NCBI GenBank assembly: GCA_965217615.1
Contig: CBDCIT010000030.1
Coordinates: 62,001 to 126,000, forward strand
Direction of reading: 5' to 3'
Source: CAVOAK01 sp965217615
GTDB taxonomy: Bacteria > Pseudomonadota > Alphaproteobacteria > UBA8366 > CAVOAK01
DNA length: 64,000 nt
Of the stretch, positions 60,983 through 64,000 are shown in pieces. The translations under genes were made by a program, and so were the position numbers. Under the pieces are notes generated by a model. It saw only the letters and a program-made list of their open reading frames with translations. It was not told the origin of the DNA and searched no databases. Within the stretch, counting starts at the first letter, position 1; each line of letters begins with the position of its first letter.

Positions 60983-62356
60983 CAAGTTAGTCTGATGGTA
61001 TGGACGCCCCCTTTTCGGCGTCGAGTGCGCCAGAATGGAGTTTGGTTTGAACTCCAGACAGAGGGAGCGTCCACGATGGATATTACAACAATCGGTTTTG
61101 ATCTGGCAAAGACGGTGTTCCAGGTTCACGGTGCTGATGGTGAGGGGCGAGCGGTACTACGGCGGAAGCTGCGCCGCGGGAAGGTGTTGGCGTTCTTCGC
61201 CGGATTGCCATCCTGTCTTGTCGGCATGGAAGCCTGCGCCAGTGCGCACTACTGGGCGCGTGAGATACAAGCGCTGGGCCATGAGGTCCGGCTGATCCCG
61301 CCTCAATACGTTCGCCCCTTCGTCAAGACGAACAAGAACGACGCGGCGGATGCGGAAGCGATCTGCGAGGCGGTGACGCGTCCGACGATGCGCTTTGCGC
61401 CGGCGAAAAGCGCCGAGCAGCAATCGGTTTTGATGCTGCATCGGGCCCGTGAGCTGTTGGTCCGTCAACGCACGATGGTGATCAATGCGCTTCGCGGCCA
61501 CTGTGCGGAGCTCGGACTGATCGTCGCTCAAGGGGCGTCGAGGGTGGAGGAACTGGTTGCCATCATCGAAGATCCCGGTGATGTGCGACTGCCCCCTCTG
61601 GCACGCGAGGCGCTTGGCTCTCTGGTTGAGCAGCTCCATTCCGCTCAGGCCCGGATCAAGCAGCTGGAGGCGACGCTTTTGGCTTGGCACCGATCCAACC
61701 AGGCGAGCCGCCGTCTGGCGACGATCCCTGGCGTCGGTGTCATCACCGCGACGGCGCTGGTCGCGACGATCGGAGATGGCGCGCAGTTTCGCTCGGGCCG
61801 GCAGCTCTCGGCCTGGCTCGGTCTCGTACCCCGACAACACTCGAGTGGCGGCAAGGACAGGCTGGGGCGGATCTCGAAGCGCGGGGATGGCTATATCAGG
61901 CGCTTGCTCGTGCATGGTGCGCGAAGCGTGCTGCGCTGGCGCCGCGCCAAGCCGGGCACGCGTCCCGGCTGGAGCGACCAGCTCCTGGCGCGGCGGCCGA
62001 CAAACGTCGTGCTGGTCGCCATGGCCAATAAGTCAGCCCGCGTCGCCTGGGCACTGCTCAGATACGAGCGTATCTACCGACCGACGCCCGCCTGACCAGC
62101 TGGAAAGCGGATACAAACTTGCGAGGGTAACGACGATTTGATGGCGAAACAGGGCTCCACCCGAGATCGGCCAAACCCGAGGCATTGTCCGAGCTTTGAG
62201 CTCGTTAATCTGACTGGGCGTCGATCTTTCGGATTCCATCAGGGCCAGCGGTCAGCGTACCGCAGCGCAAAGGCCGGATACATGACTGCAAGCTCTACCG
62301 CCGTTTTAAGTCAGTTTCTCCCTTGCAACACCGGGGGCGTCCATACATGACAATGC
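60983..62356. mobile_element. IS110/IS1111-type insertion sequence, copy B
   Basis: 1374 bp, direct repeat of 51447-52820 with a few base changes. Flanks are unrelated to those of copy A, so both are separate insertions or ends of a mobilised 8.2-kb segment. Confidence 0.92.
61076..62095 (+). CDS. IS110/IS1111-family transposase, copy B
   Basis: 339 residues, same start and motifs as copy A. Seen differences are NQASRRLATIPG instead of NQASCRLATIPG and ANKSARVAW instead of ANKTARVAW. Complete frame, so probably active. Confidence 0.94.
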   Translation: MDITTIGFDLAKTVFQVHGADGEGRAVLRRKLRRGKVLAFFAGLPSCLVGMEACASAHYWAREIQALGHEVRLIPPQYVRPFVKTNKNDAADAEAICEAVTRPTMRFAPAKSAEQQSVLMLHRARELLVRQRTMVINALRGHCAELGLIVAQGASRVEELVAIIEDPGDVRLPPLAREALGSLVEQLHSAQARIKQLEATLLAWHRSNQASRRLATIPGVGVITATALVATIGDGAQFRSGRQLSAWLGLVPRQHSSGGKDRLGRISKRGDGYIRRLLVHGARSVLRWRRAKPGTRPGWSDQLLARRPTNVVLVAMANKSARVAWALLRYERIYRPTPA

Positions 62357-62466
62357 TCTCCGCCTCCATACATAGACATATCGACCCAACAGGCTAGAAT
62401 TCGCGAGTGTGAATTGCGTCATCGTTGGCACACGAAGTTCTTAACTCTTGTCGTGGATTGAAGACA

Positions 62467-62709
62467 ATGTTGGGGAGATGGGGCGCAAACAGGAAGAAAA
62501 ACAAGGAACCGATTCCTGGTCAGCGATACCGAACAGCTGGACAGAATGCGATGGGCCAGCATTCGCCGGTGATATGGGAACTGGAGAAGGTCATTCGCGG
62601 TTCAGACGGTCGTGAATACGCCCGGCTGATTCTAGCAAGCGATCGTGCGGAGAACAAACTTGTGTCACTGTCTGCTTTGTTCGACCCAACCCTTTACACG
62701 CCCCTCTGA
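62467..62709 (+). CDS. Small conserved protein, unknown function
   Basis: 80 residues from the ATG at 62467. After a basic start (MLGRWGANRKKNKEPIPGQR) it has a compact beta-type domain (SPVIWELEKVIRGSDGREYA, RLILASDRAENKLVSLSALF). A similar pattern occurs in short unnamed proteins of Rhodospirillales as far as I recall. No function can be given. It stands between the IS110 and the repeated plasmid-like module. Confidence 0.6.
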   Translation: MLGRWGANRKKNKEPIPGQRYRTAGQNAMGQHSPVIWELEKVIRGSDGREYARLILASDRAENKLVSLSALFDPTLYTPL

Positions 62710-62971
62710 CGCCTGAGCGCATCCTGACGCGCCGGTGACTTAGCTTTCTACTTTTCCACCACGCCGCCCGCCCGTCAGGTCAAGGCGACGACCCTTGCCG
62801 TCACCCGAAATCCGGGCCGCGACCGACCGCATCGACGCTCTTCGTCGAGGCCCCTCTTCGCGTGCCTGCGCGCCGCGATGAGTCCGAGCCTGGCCGTGAG
62901 GCGGGCGGTGGATGGATGTCCGGGAGGGTATTCCCGCCGTTCGCAACCACGGACACGAAGGAGATGGCACG

Positions 62972-63292
62972 ATGCAGACGGTCAAGGCGTTGCGTGGCAA
63001 TGCGCGCACATTCCTCACTCACATGTTCGGCCGCGGTCTCGATGACGACCGTTACGTGATCGAGCGGTTCCGGTCGAAGGCCGACGGCGAGATCCATCCC
63101 CGGCGCCGCAACGTGGCCTCGAAGAAGAGCCGGGGCAAGACTTCCCGCGAGATCGTCTCCCTGAGCACCGTCCAACGGATGAGGCCCGAGCGCGACGAGA
63201 TCATCGTCTGCACCGGCATCGCCATCACCGGTGGAATTCAATATTGGGGCGATCGCGCGATGGGCTTGCTTGTGAACGGTAAGTATCGCTGA
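62972..63292 (+). CDS. Conserved small protein, unknown function (copy 2)
   Basis: 106 residues, nearly identical to 20623-20943 (MQTVKALRGNARTFLTHMFG, IIVCTGIAITGGIQYWGDRA), with the same AAGGAG site. DNA similarity to copy 1 starts at about 62776 (20427 in copy 1), so the upstream region is part of the repeated module. Confidence 0.65.
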   Translation: MQTVKALRGNARTFLTHMFGRGLDDDRYVIERFRSKADGEIHPRRRNVASKKSRGKTSREIVSLSTVQRMRPERDEIIVCTGIAITGGIQYWGDRAMGLLVNGKYR

Positions 63293-63373
63293 GGTGCGAT
63301 CCGCGCAGTCGTCCGGCCGCGCATCAGCGTGACGGTTTTTTTGATCAGGACCACAACCGCGGAAGGGAGGAAC

Positions 63374-64000
63374 ATGCCATACGTGGACCCCGAAAAGGAA
63401 CGCGCATGCGCCCGGCGGCGCTATGAACGCATTACCGCCGAGCGGACCGCCCGGGGCATGTGTCCGAGGTGCGGCAAGGCGAAGCCAGTGCCCGATCGCA
63501 CCTTGTGCCGTCCCTGCGGCGAGAAGCGGCGCAGGGCGGAGCGCGCGCGCCATGCGAAGGCCAAGGCCGCCGGTATGCTGTACGCCGGCAGAGATGCCGA
63601 ACGGTGCCGCAGGAGCGCGAGTGACAGGAGCAAGCGGCGCAACCGGGCACGGAAGAAGTCTGGCCTGTGCACGCGTTGCGGCAAGCACCAGCCCGTTGAA
63701 GGCGGAACGGTGTGCGAACCCTGCCGCGAGATGAGGCGTGAGAAGGAGCGGGAACAATATGTCGCGCGGCGTGCAGTTGGCCAGTGCGGTAGATGCGGTG
63801 CACCCGCCCCCGACGGCAGCGCGCGGTGCGAACGGTGCGCCAGGAGCGCGGCCAAACCCTCAAGGAAGAATGCGAAGAACGCCCGAGGCCGCCGGCGTTA
63901 CCTCCGGCGCCGGGTGCGAGGGCTTTGCATAGATTGCACCGCACCGTCCCAGGGCGCGGCCCGGTGCCCTGAGTGCGCCCGCCGCTCGTACCTGCGCTCC
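63374..64000 (+). CDS. Four-zinc-ribbon protein (copy 2, runs off window)
   Basis: Starts MPYVDPEKERACARRRYERI behind GGAGGAAC. Unlike copy 1 the frame is intact (YERITAERTARGMCPRCGKA). The four CxxC pairs are CPRC...CRPC, CTRC...CEPC, CGRC...CERC and CIDC...CPEC, separated by Lys/Arg-rich helices. Zinc ribbons on basic helices suggest DNA or RNA binding; the family is not recognised. The C-terminus lies outside the window. Confidence 0.75.
   Translation, partial: MPYVDPEKERACARRRYERITAERTARGMCPRCGKAKPVPDRTLCRPCGEKRRRAERARHAKAKAAGMLYAGRDAERCRRSASDRSKRRNRARKKSGLCTRCGKHQPVEGGTVCEPCREMRREKEREQYVARRAVGQCGRCGAPAPDGSARCERCARSAAKPSRKNAKNARGRRRYLRRRVRGLCIDCTAPSQGAARCPECARRSYLRS

Overview
The window is GC-rich and reads as an alphaproteobacterial accessory region, probably Rhodospirillales-like. 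This is inferred from codon use, the gene families and the IS types; there is no rRNA, tRNA or housekeeping marker to prove it. It is crowded with mobile DNA: IS1182/IS5-like, IS256, IS1595, two identical-length IS110/IS1111 copies, a third IS110, a large serine recombinase cassette and several recombinase remnants. Many genes are split, and three (a surface lipoprotein, a CPBP protease and an ssb) can be rebuilt in frame.

Region 1 (1-9.2 kb) and region 2 (38.1-47.1 kb) carry the same cassette twice. It consists of a surface lipoprotein with a long heptad-repeat stalk and a TbpB-like barrel, a conserved hairpin-plus-T terminator, a Slam-type outer-membrane assembly factor, and, divergent from the lipoprotein, two tandem tyrosine recombinases. 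Copy 1 also has a DUF3187 outer-membrane protein and the start of a further lipoprotein; its main lipoprotein is split by an IS1182-like element. Copy 2 is intact and is followed by another lipoprotein at 46-47 kb. The shared divergent intergenic region has dyads with compensating changes between the copies.

Between them, 9.2-15.9 kb holds a fatty-acid/acyl-CoA operon (acyl-CoA ligase, enoyl-CoA hydratase and an acyl-CoA dehydrogenase cut off at the edge of cassette 1), an IS256 element, recombinase footprints and a 664-bp repeat that recurs at 47.6 kb. At 15.9-19.7 kb lies an ietAS-type pair (subtilisin-like protease plus AAA+ ATPase), a known plasmid-stability/defence family, with a divergent DUF2188 gene.

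From 20.4 to 38.0 kb the content is plasmid- or ICE-like: small unknown genes, a four-zinc-ribbon protein, ssb genes, a DUF5372-HTH-serine recombinase cassette, a DUF2493 (SLOG) protein and a very long MobF relaxase-helicase. One ssb gene lies in three pieces spread over 7 kb, and each interruption carries an intact ssb. The start of this module recurs at 62.8-64.0 kb, where the zinc-ribbon gene is not frameshifted.

From 49 to 62.4 kb there is a CPBP protease gene split by IS1595, then an 8.2-kb block between two direct IS110/IS1111 copies. That block holds a cytochrome P450, an AtzG-like subunit plus amidase, a polyamine-type ABC transporter without its ATPase, and a small heat-shock protein. 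The best candidate for an undescribed system is the duplicated lipoprotein-Slam-dual recombinase cassette; the repeatedly invaded ssb locus is second.
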